A stretch of 64,000 bases of DNA, from assembly GCA_017962845.1 (NCBI GenBank), contig JAGCUN010000043.1, positions 1-64,000 of the forward strand, read 5' to 3'. The notes beneath the pieces were generated by a model. That model was not told where the DNA came from. It did no database searches and was given only the letters and a program-made list of their open reading frames with translations. The translations under genes and the position numbers were made by a program. This stretch comes from Bacteroidales bacterium (GTDB lineage Bacteria; Bacteroidota; Bacteroidia; Bacteroidales; WCHB1-69). Shown here in pieces: positions 26,881-36,400 of the stretch. Each line of letters opens with the position of its first letter. Position 1 is the first letter of the stretch.

Positions 26881-27603
26881 TTAAATGTCGAGTTGTTGCA
26901 AATATTGGTGAACAGTGTTTTCGAGACCGAGATAGAGGGCGTCGCAAATCAGGGCGTGACCGATAGAGACCTCCAGCAAATCAGGGATATTCGTAGCGAA
27001 ATATTTCAGGTTCACCAACGACAGGTCGTGACCGGCATTAAGGCCGAGTCCTACCTTCTGGGCCTCGCGGGCGGCAGTCACAAAGTCGCGGATGGCGCCT
27101 TCGTGGTCGGTAGGATAGAGTCGGGCATAGCTTTCGGTATAAAGCTCGATGCGGTCGGTGCCGGTTTCGGCGGCGTGGCGCACCATCTCCACATCGGCAT
27201 CCACAAAAATAGACACCCTGATGCCGTCGCGATGGTAGAAGTCCACCAGCTCGCGCAGCATGGCGCAGTTGTCGCGGGTGTTCCAGCCCGCGTTGGAAGT
27301 CAGCGCATCGGGCGCATCGGGAACGAGCGTCACCTGCGTCGGCACCACATTGTGTACCAGCTCGTTGAACGAGTCAGATGGATAGCCTTCGATATTGAAT
27401 TCGGTACGCACCTGCTTCTTCAGGTTATACACATCATCATAACGGATATGGCGCCCGTCGGGACGGGGATGCACCGTGATGCCTTCCGCGCCAAAACGCT
27501 CAATATCGGCGGCCACCTTCAACAAATCAGGCATGTTGCCACCGCGGGCATTACGCAAGGTGGCAATCTTATTCACATTGACACTCAATCGGGTTTTCTT
27601 CAT
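26881..27603 (-). CDS. pdxJ: pyridoxine 5'-phosphate synthase
   Basis: PdxJ (240 residues) condenses 3-amino-1-hydroxyacetone phosphate with 1-deoxyxylulose 5-phosphate to make pyridoxine 5'-phosphate, the last ring-forming step of the DXP-dependent vitamin B6 route. Typical segments are [38 protein letters not shown] and [12 protein letters not shown] near the C-terminus. The length is usual. Driven from a -7 box 36 bases upstream and transcribed divergently from pta. Confidence 0.96.
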   Translation of the reverse strand: MKKTRLSVNVNKIATLRNARGGNMPDLLKVAADIERFGAEGITVHPRPDGRHIRYDDVYNLKKQVRTEFNIEGYPSDSFNELVHNVVPTQVTLVPDAPDALTSNAGWNTRDNCAMLRELVDFYHRDGIRVSIFVDADVEMVRHAAETGTDRIELYTESYARLYPTDHEGAIRDFVTAAREAQKVGLGLNAGHDLSLVNLKYFATNIPDLLEVSIGHALICDALYLGLENTVHQYLQQLDI

Positions 27604-27638
27604 CGTGATTCAAATTTTAATCCATCAAAACGAAAGCG

Positions 27639-27646
27639 CAAAAATA
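27639..27646 (-). promoter_or_regulatory. -7 promoter box of pdxJ
   Basis: CAAAAATA on the plus strand reads TATTTTTG on the minus strand, followed by CG, 35 bases before the pdxJ start codon. Confidence 0.6.
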
Positions 27647-27710
27647 CGACATTTTTCAAAATATTGCGAGAAAAGGTGAAAATATAGGAAGCTCTATCAG
27701 AATTAAATCG

Positions 27711-27718
27711 TATCTTTG
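27711..27718 (+). promoter_or_regulatory. -7 promoter box of pta
   Basis: TATCTTTG followed by CAG lies 45 bases before ATG 27764. Confidence 0.65.
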
Positions 27719-27763
27719 CAGTCCGAAATTTTTAAAATTATTTCAACTAAAAAATAAAAAATC

Positions 27764-28768
27764 ATGAACATCATTGACCAAATCAAAGAGAATGCCAAAA
27801 AGTATGGCAAACGTATTGTATTGGCTGAAGGTGAAGAGGATAGAACCTTGAAGGCCGCCAGCAAAATCATGGAAGAGGGCATCGCGAAGATCGTGCTGCT
27901 CGGCAACCCGGAGGTCATCAACCAGAAGGCCGCTGAGTTCGGCTTGAAGAACATTGGCGACGCCACCATCATCGATCCGAAAAACAACCCGAAACAGCAG
28001 TTTTATGCTGAGATGTTGTGCGAAATCCGCAAGAGCAAGGGCATGCAGATGGACGAGGCCATGAAGCTGGTGCAGGATCCGCTGTATCTGGCCACGCTGC
28101 TCATCAAGAATAAAGAGGTGGATGGTGAAGTTGCTGGCGCACAGAACTCTACGGGCAATGTGCTGCGTCCTGCCTTCCAGATTGTGAAGACCCTCCCCGG
28201 CATCTCCGTGGTTTCCGGCGCCTTCATCATGGTTTTCAAAGATACGAAGTGGGGCGACAATGGCGTGATGGTTTTCGCCGACTGCGCCGCCGACCCGAAC
28301 ACCGACGAGAACAAGCTGGCCCAGATCGCCGTGGTCACCGCCAAGACCGCCAAGAACATCGCTTGCATTGCCGAGCCGCGCATTGCCATGCTGAGCTTCT
28401 CCACCAAGGGTTCCGCCAAACATGAGCTGGTGGACCGCGTGGTGAACGCCACCCGCATCGCCAAGGAGATGGATCCGAGCTTGTGCATTGACGGCGAGTT
28501 GCAGGCCGATGCCGCCATCATCCCGTCGGTAGGTGCCAGCAAGGCTCCCGGCAGCCCGGTGGCTGGCAAGGCCAACGTGTTGGTATTCCCCTCTTTGGAG
28601 ACCGGCAACATCGCTTACAAGCTGGTGCAGCGTTTCGCTGGCGCAGAGGCCATCGGACCCGTCATGCAGGGTATGGCCGCTCCTATCAACGACCTCTCCC
28701 GCGGCTGCTCCGTGGAAGACATCGTCAGCACCGTGGCCGTCACCGCCTGCCAGGCCGCTTCCATGTAA
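27764..28768 (+). CDS. pta: phosphate acetyltransferase
   Basis: This 334-residue short-form Pta interconverts acetyl-CoA and acetyl phosphate, linking fermentation to acetate and ATP. Typical segments are RIVLAEGEEDRTLKAA near the start, GAQNSTGNVLRPAFQIV, and FPSLETGNIAYKLVQRFAGAEAIGP near the end. It lacks the regulatory N-terminal domain of long forms. Acetate kinase is not adjacent, which differs from the common ackA-pta pair; it may be elsewhere. A phosphate butyryltransferase is less likely given the close match to Pta. Confidence 0.93.
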   Translation: MNIIDQIKENAKKYGKRIVLAEGEEDRTLKAASKIMEEGIAKIVLLGNPEVINQKAAEFGLKNIGDATIIDPKNNPKQQFYAEMLCEIRKSKGMQMDEAMKLVQDPLYLATLLIKNKEVDGEVAGAQNSTGNVLRPAFQIVKTLPGISVVSGAFIMVFKDTKWGDNGVMVFADCAADPNTDENKLAQIAVVTAKTAKNIACIAEPRIAMLSFSTKGSAKHELVDRVVNATRIAKEMDPSLCIDGELQADAAIIPSVGASKAPGSPVAGKANVLVFPSLETGNIAYKLVQRFAGAEAIGPVMQGMAAPINDLSRGCSVEDIVSTVAVTACQAASM

Positions 28769-28774
28769 GCCGAG

Positions 28775-29059
28775 ATGCCACAAGCAGTCATTTATTATCT
28801 GATTATCACCAACATCTTGAGCTTCATTGCTTTCGGCATTGATAAAGCCAAGGCGAAGCGCAAGAAGTATCGAACCCCCGAAGCCCTGCTCCTGACATTG
28901 GCGGCTATCGGGGGTTCTGCTGGTGCGCTGTTGGGGATGATGCTGTTTCACCACAAAACCCTCCACCCGAAATTCGCCGTCGGCGTGCCCTTGATTTTGC
29001 TGGTGCATATCGCTATTGGCGTGCTGCTATACCTGCGCTTCGGCTGGCCGGCGGTGTAG
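28775..29059 (+). CDS. DUF1294 small membrane protein
   Basis: This 94-residue protein has about three hydrophobic spans and matches DUF1294: SFIAFGIDKAKAKRKKYRTPEALLL, then GGSAGALLGMMLFHHKT. The function of the family is unknown. It begins 6 bases after the pta stop codon, so it is probably cotranscribed with pta. Confidence 0.88.
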   Translation: MPQAVIYYLIITNILSFIAFGIDKAKAKRKKYRTPEALLLTLAAIGGSAGALLGMMLFHHKTLHPKFAVGVPLILLVHIAIGVLLYLRFGWPAV

Positions 29060-29069
29060 TTGTTTTTCG

Positions 29070-29077
29070 TATTTTTG
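29070..29077 (+). promoter_or_regulatory. -7 promoter box of the EamA transporter at 29099
   Basis: TATTTTTG followed by C lies 21 bases before ATG 29099. It supports that start over an upstream in-frame ATG at 29060. Confidence 0.55.
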
Positions 29078-29098
29078 CCGCGCAAATTTTTCACACAG

Positions 29099-30043
29099 AT
29101 GAACAGCGAAAAGAATAAATGGGGCGGACACTTGGCGGCATTGGCCGTCTATATTATTTTCGGTATTAACCCCAACTGTTCCAAGGCAATTGTTCCCGAA
29201 TACATCCATCCGGAGGTGTTCACCGCGCTGCGTATGGTGTTCGGTGCGGCGGCCTTTTGGCTCATCTCATTCTTCACCAAAAAGGAAAAAGTCGCCCTCA
29301 AAGACCAGAAAGTCATGATTTTCGGCGGTGTCATCTTGGCGGGCACGCTGATTGCTTTCAACGAGGCGTTCCGCTTCACCTCGCCCTGCTACCTGTCGCT
29401 GATTTCGGCCACCAGTCCCATCATCGTCATGCTGATGGCCGCCCTGTTTCTCAAAGAGCCCATCTCGTGGCGAAAGACCGGCGGAGTGCTATTCGGCTTC
29501 AGCGGTGCGCTACTCATTGTGCTGTTTTCGTGGAAGATAGATACCAACGCCCACCCGGTTGGACTGGCACTGAGTTTCCTCAACATCCTGTTTTATGCCA
29601 GCTACCTGCTGCTCACGCGCAGCACTGCCGCCCGCTACAGTCCGGTCACCATGATGAAGTGGATGTTTCTGTACGGCAGTATCATCTGCGTGCCGGTTGC
29701 GCTGCCCTTCCTCTCTGCCGACACGTCGCCCATGCTGTATCATGCTGTGCCGGCATCTGCCTATCTCAACATGGCTGTCGTGTTGGTTTTCGCCACGGTA
29801 TGTTCCTACTTCCTGCTGCCGCTGTCGCTGAAGGTGCTGCGGCCCACCACTGTGAGCATGTACAGCAACCTGCAGCCGCTCGTCACCTCGACGGTGGCCA
29901 TCGCCCTCGGCCAGGACATCCTCACCTGGAACAAGCCCGCCGCCCTGGTGCTGATCCTCATCGGCGTGTATATGGTCACCACCAGCCGCAGCAAGGCCGA
30001 CAAAAGTAATTTGCAGAATGTGAGGCAACAAAACACCCGATAA
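29099..30043 (+). CDS. EamA/DMT family transporter
   Basis: This 314-residue inner-membrane protein has about ten spans in two homologous halves, the drug/metabolite transporter plan. Recognisable pieces are the N-terminal YIIFGINPNCSKAI, LIAFNEAFRFTSPCYLSLISATSPI, and the C-terminal LPLSLKVLRPTTVSMYSNLQPLV. Substrate is unknown; metabolite or amino acid export is typical of the family. ATG 29099 is chosen because a -7 box lies just upstream. It is followed after 24 bases by the SGNH hydrolase. A paralogue is encoded at 44225. Confidence 0.88.
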   Translation: MNSEKNKWGGHLAALAVYIIFGINPNCSKAIVPEYIHPEVFTALRMVFGAAAFWLISFFTKKEKVALKDQKVMIFGGVILAGTLIAFNEAFRFTSPCYLSLISATSPIIVMLMAALFLKEPISWRKTGGVLFGFSGALLIVLFSWKIDTNAHPVGLALSFLNILFYASYLLLTRSTAARYSPVTMMKWMFLYGSIICVPVALPFLSADTSPMLYHAVPASAYLNMAVVLVFATVCSYFLLPLSLKVLRPTTVSMYSNLQPLVTSTVAIALGQDILTWNKPAALVLILIGVYMVTTSRSKADKSNLQNVRQQNTR

Positions 30044-30067
30044 TCTGTTTTTCTAAAAAAATATTTT

Positions 30068-31126
30068 ATGAAAAGAATTCTCTCTCTGACGCTGCTCTTG
30101 GTGGCAGCCATCCTGCTGACAAATGCACAAACCACACGCAAAGTGCTGTTCATCGGCAATAGCTATATCTATACCAATGATTTACCGAATATGATCAAGA
30201 CGCTGGCTGCAGGCTGTGGCGACACGCTGGAGTACAGTCAGAGCACACCGGGCGGGTGCACCTTCCAGAACCACCTGTCGAACTCTACTACCATGGGCTA
30301 CATCAACACCGGCGGCTGGGACCATGTGGTGTTGCAGGAGCAGAGCCAACTGCCGTCGTTCCCGTACAGTCAGGTGCAGAACGAGTGCTTCCCGTATGCG
30401 GAGCAGCTGTGCCAGAGCATCCGCACAGCGAGCCCGCAAGCCATGATAGTGTTTTTCATGACGTGGGGCCGGCGCGACGGCGATGCCAGCAACTGCGCCA
30501 ACTACCCGCCGCTGTGCACCTACGAAGGCATGGACAGTCTGCTGTGTGCCCGCTATACCGAAATGGCCGAGCAGAACCATGCTGCACTGTCGCCGGTGGG
30601 GCGGGTGTGGAACCACCTGCGGAACGAGCATCCTGAGATAGAGCTATATAGCAGCGACGGCAGCCATCCGTCGGCCGTGGGGAGCTACGCGGCGGCGGTC
30701 ACCTTCTATACCATATTGTTCCAGCGGTCGCCGTCGTGCATCAGCAACGACCTTACCGTGGATGCCGCCGCCGCGCAGGCCGTGCGCGAGACCGTGGAGC
30801 GGGTGGTGTACGACAGTCTGGCCTACTGGTACCGTTTTGTGGATAGCACCCAGCGGGTAAGCGACGGGGTAGTGAAAAACAACCTGCACGTATATCCCAA
30901 TCCGGCAGAGAGTTACATTGATATAGAGATGAGCCAACCAGCTTCATTCGGAGCGTGCCGGTACGTGTTGTACGATGTGACGGGGCGGGCGGTTCGCGAG
31001 ACCGTGTCCACGGGCGAGGCGGTACGGATGGACCTGTCGGGTTGTGTGCCGGGCGTGTATCTGCTGCGGGTGGTTGCCTCCGGACAGGTGGTGGCCACGA
31101 CGAAGGTGGTGGTGACGGGGAAGTAA
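30068..31126 (+). CDS. secreted SGNH/GDSL-type hydrolase with type IX sorting domain
   Basis: This 352-residue protein has a signal peptide (MKRILSLTLLLVAAILLTNAQ). The hydrolase domain begins VLFIGNSYIYTNDLP with nucleophile S32, and the Asp-His pair is D197 and H200 in SSDGSHPSAVGSY, so the catalytic triad looks complete. The oxyanion Gly and Asn residues are harder to assign. The C-terminal 80 residues (LHVYPNPAESYIDIEM to VYLLRVVASGQVVATTKVVV) are a type A sorting domain, so it should be displayed or released through the type IX system. Possible activities are carbohydrate esterase or lipase. A terminator follows 12 bases after the stop. Confidence 0.87.
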   Translation: MKRILSLTLLLVAAILLTNAQTTRKVLFIGNSYIYTNDLPNMIKTLAAGCGDTLEYSQSTPGGCTFQNHLSNSTTMGYINTGGWDHVVLQEQSQLPSFPYSQVQNECFPYAEQLCQSIRTASPQAMIVFFMTWGRRDGDASNCANYPPLCTYEGMDSLLCARYTEMAEQNHAALSPVGRVWNHLRNEHPEIELYSSDGSHPSAVGSYAAAVTFYTILFQRSPSCISNDLTVDAAAAQAVRETVERVVYDSLAYWYRFVDSTQRVSDGVVKNNLHVYPNPAESYIDIEMSQPASFGACRYVLYDVTGRAVRETVSTGEAVRMDLSGCVPGVYLLRVVASGQVVATTKVVVTGK

Positions 31127-31138
31127 CGCCACCGGAGG

Positions 31139-31170
31139 CAGTTGTCAAATATTCTATGACAACTGTTTTT
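31139..31170 (+). terminator. terminator after the SGNH hydrolase
   Basis: A 9-bp perfect stem (31139-31147 with 31157-31165) is followed by five T residues. Confidence 0.8.
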
Positions 31171-31256
31171 GATTAAATCGGATCTTACCATCCTTGGCAT
31201 ACAACATTTCCCTTTATCATAAAAAAGTTACCTATCCATTTTTCCAAACTTTATCG

Positions 31257-31264
31257 TATCTTTG
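31257..31264 (+). promoter_or_regulatory. -7 promoter box of the Gfo/Idh/MocA gene
   Basis: TATCTTTG followed by CAC lies 35 bases before ATG 31300. Confidence 0.65.
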
Positions 31265-31299
31265 CACGCACTTTTAAAGGCTGAAATAAACGTTAGAAT

Positions 31300-32253
31300 A
31301 TGCACAATTTCGCACTCATCGGGGCGGCAGGTTATATCGCCCCGCGCCACTTACAGGCCATCAAAGATACCGGCAACCAGGTGGTCGCGCTGCTCGACAA
31401 GTCCGACAGCGTGGGCATCATCGACCGCTATTTTCCCGACGCCGCCCTCTTCACCGAGAGCGAACGCTTCGACCGCCACCTCTACCGCCTGCTGAAACGC
31501 GGTGACGGACAGCAGGTTGACTATGTCTCCATCTGTTCTCCCAACTACCTGCACGACGCCCACATCCGCCTTGGCCTACGCAACGGCGCCGATTCCATCT
31601 GCGAAAAACCGCTCGTGCTCAACCCGTGGAACCTTGACGGCCTCCGCGAAATTGAAAAAGACACCGGCAAGAGAATCTACCACATCCTCCAACTGCGCCT
31701 CCACCCCTCCGTGCAACAACTCAAAGCACGCATCGACAACGGCCCGAAAGATAAAGTTTACGACATCGACCTGACCTACATCACCGGACGGGGCCGATGG
31801 TACCACTACTCCTGGAAAGGCGATGTGGAAAAATCGGGCGGCATCACCACCAACATCGGCGTACACTTTTTCGACATGCTGACCTACATCTTTGGTGACG
31901 TGCGCGAACTGGTGGTGCATCACCTCTTCCCGACCGTCGCTGCCGGCTTTCTGCAGCTGGAACGCGCACGCGTACGCTGGTTCCTCAGCATCGACGCCCA
32001 ATACGTGCCCGCCGACCTCCGCACACAAGGCCAACGCACTTACCGCTCCATCCTCATCAATGGCGACACCTTCGACTTCACCGCCGGTTTCACCGACCTG
32101 CACACCGAAGCCTACCGCCAGATTCTGAGCGGCCACGGCTTCACCATCGACGACGCCCGCAGCTATGTCAACCTCTGCCACCAGGTGCGCAACAGCCAGC
32201 CCGTGGGCAGAAGCGGCGAATACCACCCCCTGCTCCTACAGGTCGCAGAATAA
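31300..32253 (+). CDS. wlbA: Gfo/Idh/MocA oxidoreductase, WlbA/WbpB-like UDP-GlcNAcA 3-dehydrogenase
   Basis: This 317-residue NAD-dependent oxidoreductase closely resembles WlbA/WbpB, which oxidises UDP-N-acetylglucosaminuronate at C3 during synthesis of diacetamido-uronic acids for O-antigen or surface glycan. The N-terminal Rossmann segment is IGAAGYIAPRHLQAI (7-21), the catalytic lysine lies in the EKP motif at 102-104, and NIGVHFFDML provides H189. SVGIIDRYFPDAALFTE and YHYSWKGDVEKSGGITTNIG are also WlbA-like. The rest of the pathway is not in the window. It ends 14 bases before the convergent dgt. Confidence 0.85.
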   Translation: MHNFALIGAAGYIAPRHLQAIKDTGNQVVALLDKSDSVGIIDRYFPDAALFTESERFDRHLYRLLKRGDGQQVDYVSICSPNYLHDAHIRLGLRNGADSICEKPLVLNPWNLDGLREIEKDTGKRIYHILQLRLHPSVQQLKARIDNGPKDKVYDIDLTYITGRGRWYHYSWKGDVEKSGGITTNIGVHFFDMLTYIFGDVRELVVHHLFPTVAAGFLQLERARVRWFLSIDAQYVPADLRTQGQRTYRSILINGDTFDFTAGFTDLHTEAYRQILSGHGFTIDDARSYVNLCHQVRNSQPVGRSGEYHPLLLQVAE

Positions 32254-32267
32254 CGGAAATCCTTCCC

Positions 32268-33434
32268 TTAAAACTCGCCCTTGCCGTGCTGGAAACGAAT
32301 GACCCGCGGCAATGCGATTTCGCGCATGCACTCCAGCGCGAAACGGTCGGTCATACCCGACAGGTAGTCGGTCACCACCTGTTTCTCCATCTGTTCCTCC
32401 GTCCAACCGTTCTGATGCGCCTCATCCAAATAGAATTTGCTCATATTCTCCAAATAATCAGCAAAATAGCTATCCAAAACCCTCATCTTTTTCCCTTCAT
32501 ACCTACATTCACTCCAGTCGAACATTCTGCATAATCCCATCAAATGCTCGAAAATGGTGGAAACGATACGGTCGCACGACGACTCCACCTCGATTTGGAT
32601 GGGGTGTTTGTAGATGTTTTCGTAGTTGAACTGGATGAGCGATAGCATCAGCTGGTGCGCCTCCTCCGACACTGCGATGGCCTCCTCGGTGGAGTTGGCC
32701 ACCAGGTCGTTGACGAGGTAGTTGATGATGTCGCTATTGCTGTTGCCCACCCGTTGGCGGATTTGGTCGGGTATGTCGTTTTTCTTGATGAAGCCCGCTA
32801 CGATGGCATCCTCGATATCGCGTCCCAAGTAGGCGATTTTGTCGGAAAAGCGCACGATGGCGCCCTCGTAGGTGGAGGGCAGGAAGCGGCGCGAATGGAT
32901 GCTGTCGAGGTCCTTGACGGTGAAATCGGGCGTGATGGAGCGTTCAAATCTCTCGCCATTATGACAAATGATGCCATCCTTCACAGCGTAGGTGAGGTTG
33001 AGGCCCTGTCCGCCGGAAATGAGTTTTTCCACCACGCGGTAACTGTTAACCTCATGGATGAAAGCATCTTTACCACCAAGGATGCGCGCCAAGGCGGCCT
33101 CGCCGGCATGTCCGAACGGGGTGTGACCGAGGTCGTGGCCAAGGGCGATGGCATAGGCCATATCCTCGTTGAGCCGCCACTCTTCCTCGCGTTTGCCGTT
33201 CAGTCCGCGGCAGATGGTGGCGCTGATGGTGGCCACATGCAGCACATGCTCGATGCGGGTGCAGATATGGTCGTCGTTGGGGTTGAAGAAGACCTGCGTC
33301 TTGTACTTCAGACGACGGAAGGGTTTGGAATGGAAGATGGCGGTCTGGTCACGGTAGTAGCAGCCCCGTATGTCCTCTTCGCGCGGCGTGGTGCGGCGTT
33401 CGAGTTCGGAGTCAGGAATCCTGTTGCAAATCAT
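32268..33434 (-). CDS. dgt: deoxyguanosine triphosphate triphosphohydrolase family protein
   Basis: This 388-residue HD-domain enzyme hydrolyses dGTP (or dNTPs) to the nucleoside and triphosphate, adjusting nucleotide pools. The metal-binding residues are H63 in RIEHVLHV, H100-D101 in ALGHDLGHTPFGHAGE, and a later Asp in the IVRFSDKIAYLGRDIED region. The start RTTPREEDIRGCYYRDQTAIFHSKPFRRLKYKTQVF is typical of the family. It lies 15 bases after sprA on the same strand, so ruvA, sprA and dgt are probably cotranscribed. Confidence 0.93.
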   Translation of the reverse strand: MICNRIPDSELERRTTPREEDIRGCYYRDQTAIFHSKPFRRLKYKTQVFFNPNDDHICTRIEHVLHVATISATICRGLNGKREEEWRLNEDMAYAIALGHDLGHTPFGHAGEAALARILGGKDAFIHEVNSYRVVEKLISGGQGLNLTYAVKDGIICHNGERFERSITPDFTVKDLDSIHSRRFLPSTYEGAIVRFSDKIAYLGRDIEDAIVAGFIKKNDIPDQIRQRVGNSNSDIINYLVNDLVANSTEEAIAVSEEAHQLMLSLIQFNYENIYKHPIQIEVESSCDRIVSTIFEHLMGLCRMFDWSECRYEGKKMRVLDSYFADYLENMSKFYLDEAHQNGWTEEQMEKQVVTDYLSGMTDRFALECMREIALPRVIRFQHGKGEF

Positions 33435-33449
33435 GGTTTTGATTTTTGA

Positions 33450-36400
33450 TTACTGGGTCAGCATCAGTCGCACCTTGATACCCGCATCAATGTTCATATT
33501 GTTGTATTGCTGCGAGATATAGGGTTTGTTGATGACATGGTCGTAATAGAGGGTGAGGCCCACCAGCTTGCTGAGCTGGTAGTCGGCTGCGAAGTTGATG
33601 GTCATGGAGAGCGAGCCGGCCGACACCTGATTGATCTCTTCGGCGATCTTGCGCAGCACGGTTCTATTGTCCTTCATAGCGAATGAAACCGTGAGGTTCA
33701 AGTCGCTGGTCACCTGACGTTTCATGCCTGAGAAGATGAAGCCGATGGTGATGTCTTTGATACGGTAACCGGCAGAAACAGCCAGCTCGTTGGAGGTCAT
33801 CTCCGTAATCTGGTTGTTGGCGAAACTGAGGGAGGTGTTGCGCGACCGCTTGTATTCCACCTTGATCATCAAGCTGTTCTTGAGTGTCATGTCGAAACCG
33901 ATGAGCGGGTTCAATTGTTCAGAAATGGTGATTTGGCCGATTTCATAATTAGCGATGAAGTTGTCGAGCTGGTCGAAAGCGTTAGCATTTCCATAGGCAT
34001 CCTCGCCATAGAGCAGGTTGCTGGCATAGTTACCCACGTTGTAGGTGCAGGTGTAGGCGTGGGTGATAGAGAGGCTTTGGAACACCTTCTGCACAGCCTT
34101 AATCTTAGTGAATCCCGTGTAGTTGAGTCGCCAGTTGGGCATGGGGAACTTCGGGAACGGGGAGGTCACATCCACTTTGTCGGTGGTTTTACCGGCATAG
34201 GCACAGAGGAACGCCGAGGTTAGCACCTGCTGCGAAAGCTTGCCGTAGCCCACCGGATAGCCGGTCGTGTCGTTGATGACGCCGCCTGAGTTGGGGTTCA
34301 GCTCGGAGAGACGGGTGGCAAGCTCGTAACGTACAGCACGGAACTCGTCGAACAGCTTGTTGCCATCCACAAAGAACTTGCCGAGACCAAACTGGGTGAT
34401 GTTGTAATTACCCGTTGTCTTCGGTGTGTAAGAATGGAAAACACCCTCTGCATCAGCACGATAATATTCTGAATAGCTGGACGATTGGTTACGAGAGGCG
34501 GTTACATCAATTCTAAAATCTCGGAACGGCTCTACCGTCGCCCTGAAATTAATCACCTTATTATGGTTCTCCTGATAGGCATAATTCATCAAAGTATCTG
34601 TTGAGAGCCAGCCGCGTTCGGAACCGATATGGCGGATGTCGGTCTGACCGCCAAATACGAACTGGAATCCTGGAGCGCCATTAGTCCAGTTCAAACCCAT
34701 AATGTTCGGGGCATACATGAAGCCCGGCATTGATATACCATTACCGGCAGTGTAGCTGAGGGAGGCGTTGCGCAGCATCATCAGGAAACGCACCGTTCCA
34801 TCCAAGAAAATCTTGCCATAGTTGGGTTTCTCTTTTAACGAATCTTTACCCTTATCTTTGTCTTTATCTTTTCCTTTACCCTTATTTTTATCACCTTTCT
34901 TATCATCTTCATCCTCATCGGGAGCGCCTTTCATCTTCTGAGGTGTCTTACCTTTGTTCAGATTGTTCTTATTGGTACCTTGGTTAACCTTCTTAAAATA
35001 AGGCACTTTATTATAGAGATTGACAAAATTGACATTCCCATTCAGCTGCAAAGTCTGCGAATTGGCAATAGTATTACCCAAATAGCTGAGTGCAGTGGAC
35101 GAGGCAGTAAAGTTGTAAGTGGAGCTATACCGTGCTGAAGCGGTGATCCAGCTGAAGAGCGGAATCTTGTTGATCGGCACCTGCCACGAGGCATCGAACC
35201 TTTGTTGGTACGTATTGATACGACCGGCATGGCCGAAACAACGCCAGATAGAATCCTTCTCGGTGCGGGTGTCAATCAAGCCCTGCGGCTCGTCAATACG
35301 GGCGGCTGCGTTGATAGTGTATTCGAACTTCAACCCCTGCGAAATATCCCACCGCAACGCATAGTCGCGGGTCCAGTTGAAGGTCTTGACAAAACTCGTG
35401 TCCATGATGACATTACCCTTGCTCTTCGGCCTGTACTTGAACTCGTTGAACTCTCGCAGCACAGTCGTACGGAAGGTGAACATTTTGGGCAACGGATAGA
35501 AGTTAAAGTCACGAATCAGCTGCAGCCATTTCGATTTCAACCATTTCTGTCCTGACAACGGACGGATATTCTTCGGGTTATAATTATAGGAATACCCTAA
35601 TTCAGCCTGATGCGAGAATTCATTGTCAAATTCCACATCCACGTTGCGGGTCTTGACTTCGGAATAGGCGTATGAGAAGTCGAAGTTCTCGATGTCCCAC
35701 GGACGAATCTTGATCGGCTTGTCGAAATCGCGTTCCTTGCGCACATTCATCAAATTAACGTTTTGGCGACGCACAAAGTTGGTGGTCATGTGGCGGATGG
35801 AGTCACGCTCGGCGGCGGTGGCGTAGGTTCTGAGGTCATCCTTCAGTTTGACATCGGGGTTGAGCGGGTTGTATTCCGGAATGGATACGTTCTGCGAGAG
35901 GTCGTAGTGGACGGGGATGCGGATGTTCCACTTTTCGGGGAAGAGGGTCTTGCCCGCTTCGAGGTTGGCAGCGAAATCGACGGTGTAAAGCGTCTCGGTC
36001 TGACGTTCGGTCACCGACTGGTCGAGGGTACCGAAGCCCGGGGTGGAATAGGTACCCGAAAGGGTGATGTCGCCCACATCGGCCAGATTGAGTCGCATAC
36101 GGGCGAGTGCGGCGAAGCCCTGTTTGTCGTCAAAGTCGCAAAGACGCAGCTCGTTCACCCACACCTCCACCGATTTCGGCAACATGTCGTCGCCATCCTG
36201 CATGGTGCGTTTCTTGGGGTTGCGGATACCGATCATGATGGTAGCCACATCGGCGAGGTTGGGAGTACCCACCACGGTGATGCGGTGCCCCTCATTCAAA
36301 CTTCCCACCGAATACGGAACGGTAATGCTCGGATGCGAGCCGTTGCGCACCTCCACATTACGGAGCTGTTTCACCGACACCAGCGAGTCGAGGACGATCT

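Noticed and set aside
27743-29008. 421-codon minus-strand frame opposite pta and DUF1294
   Set aside because: Both plus-strand genes are recognised families; the antisense product is His/Gly-rich and resembles nothing.
34853-34860. TATCTTTG, a perfect -7 box, on the plus strand
   Set aside because: It is inside sprA in the codons of the Lys/Asp-rich loop and no plus-strand gene follows.
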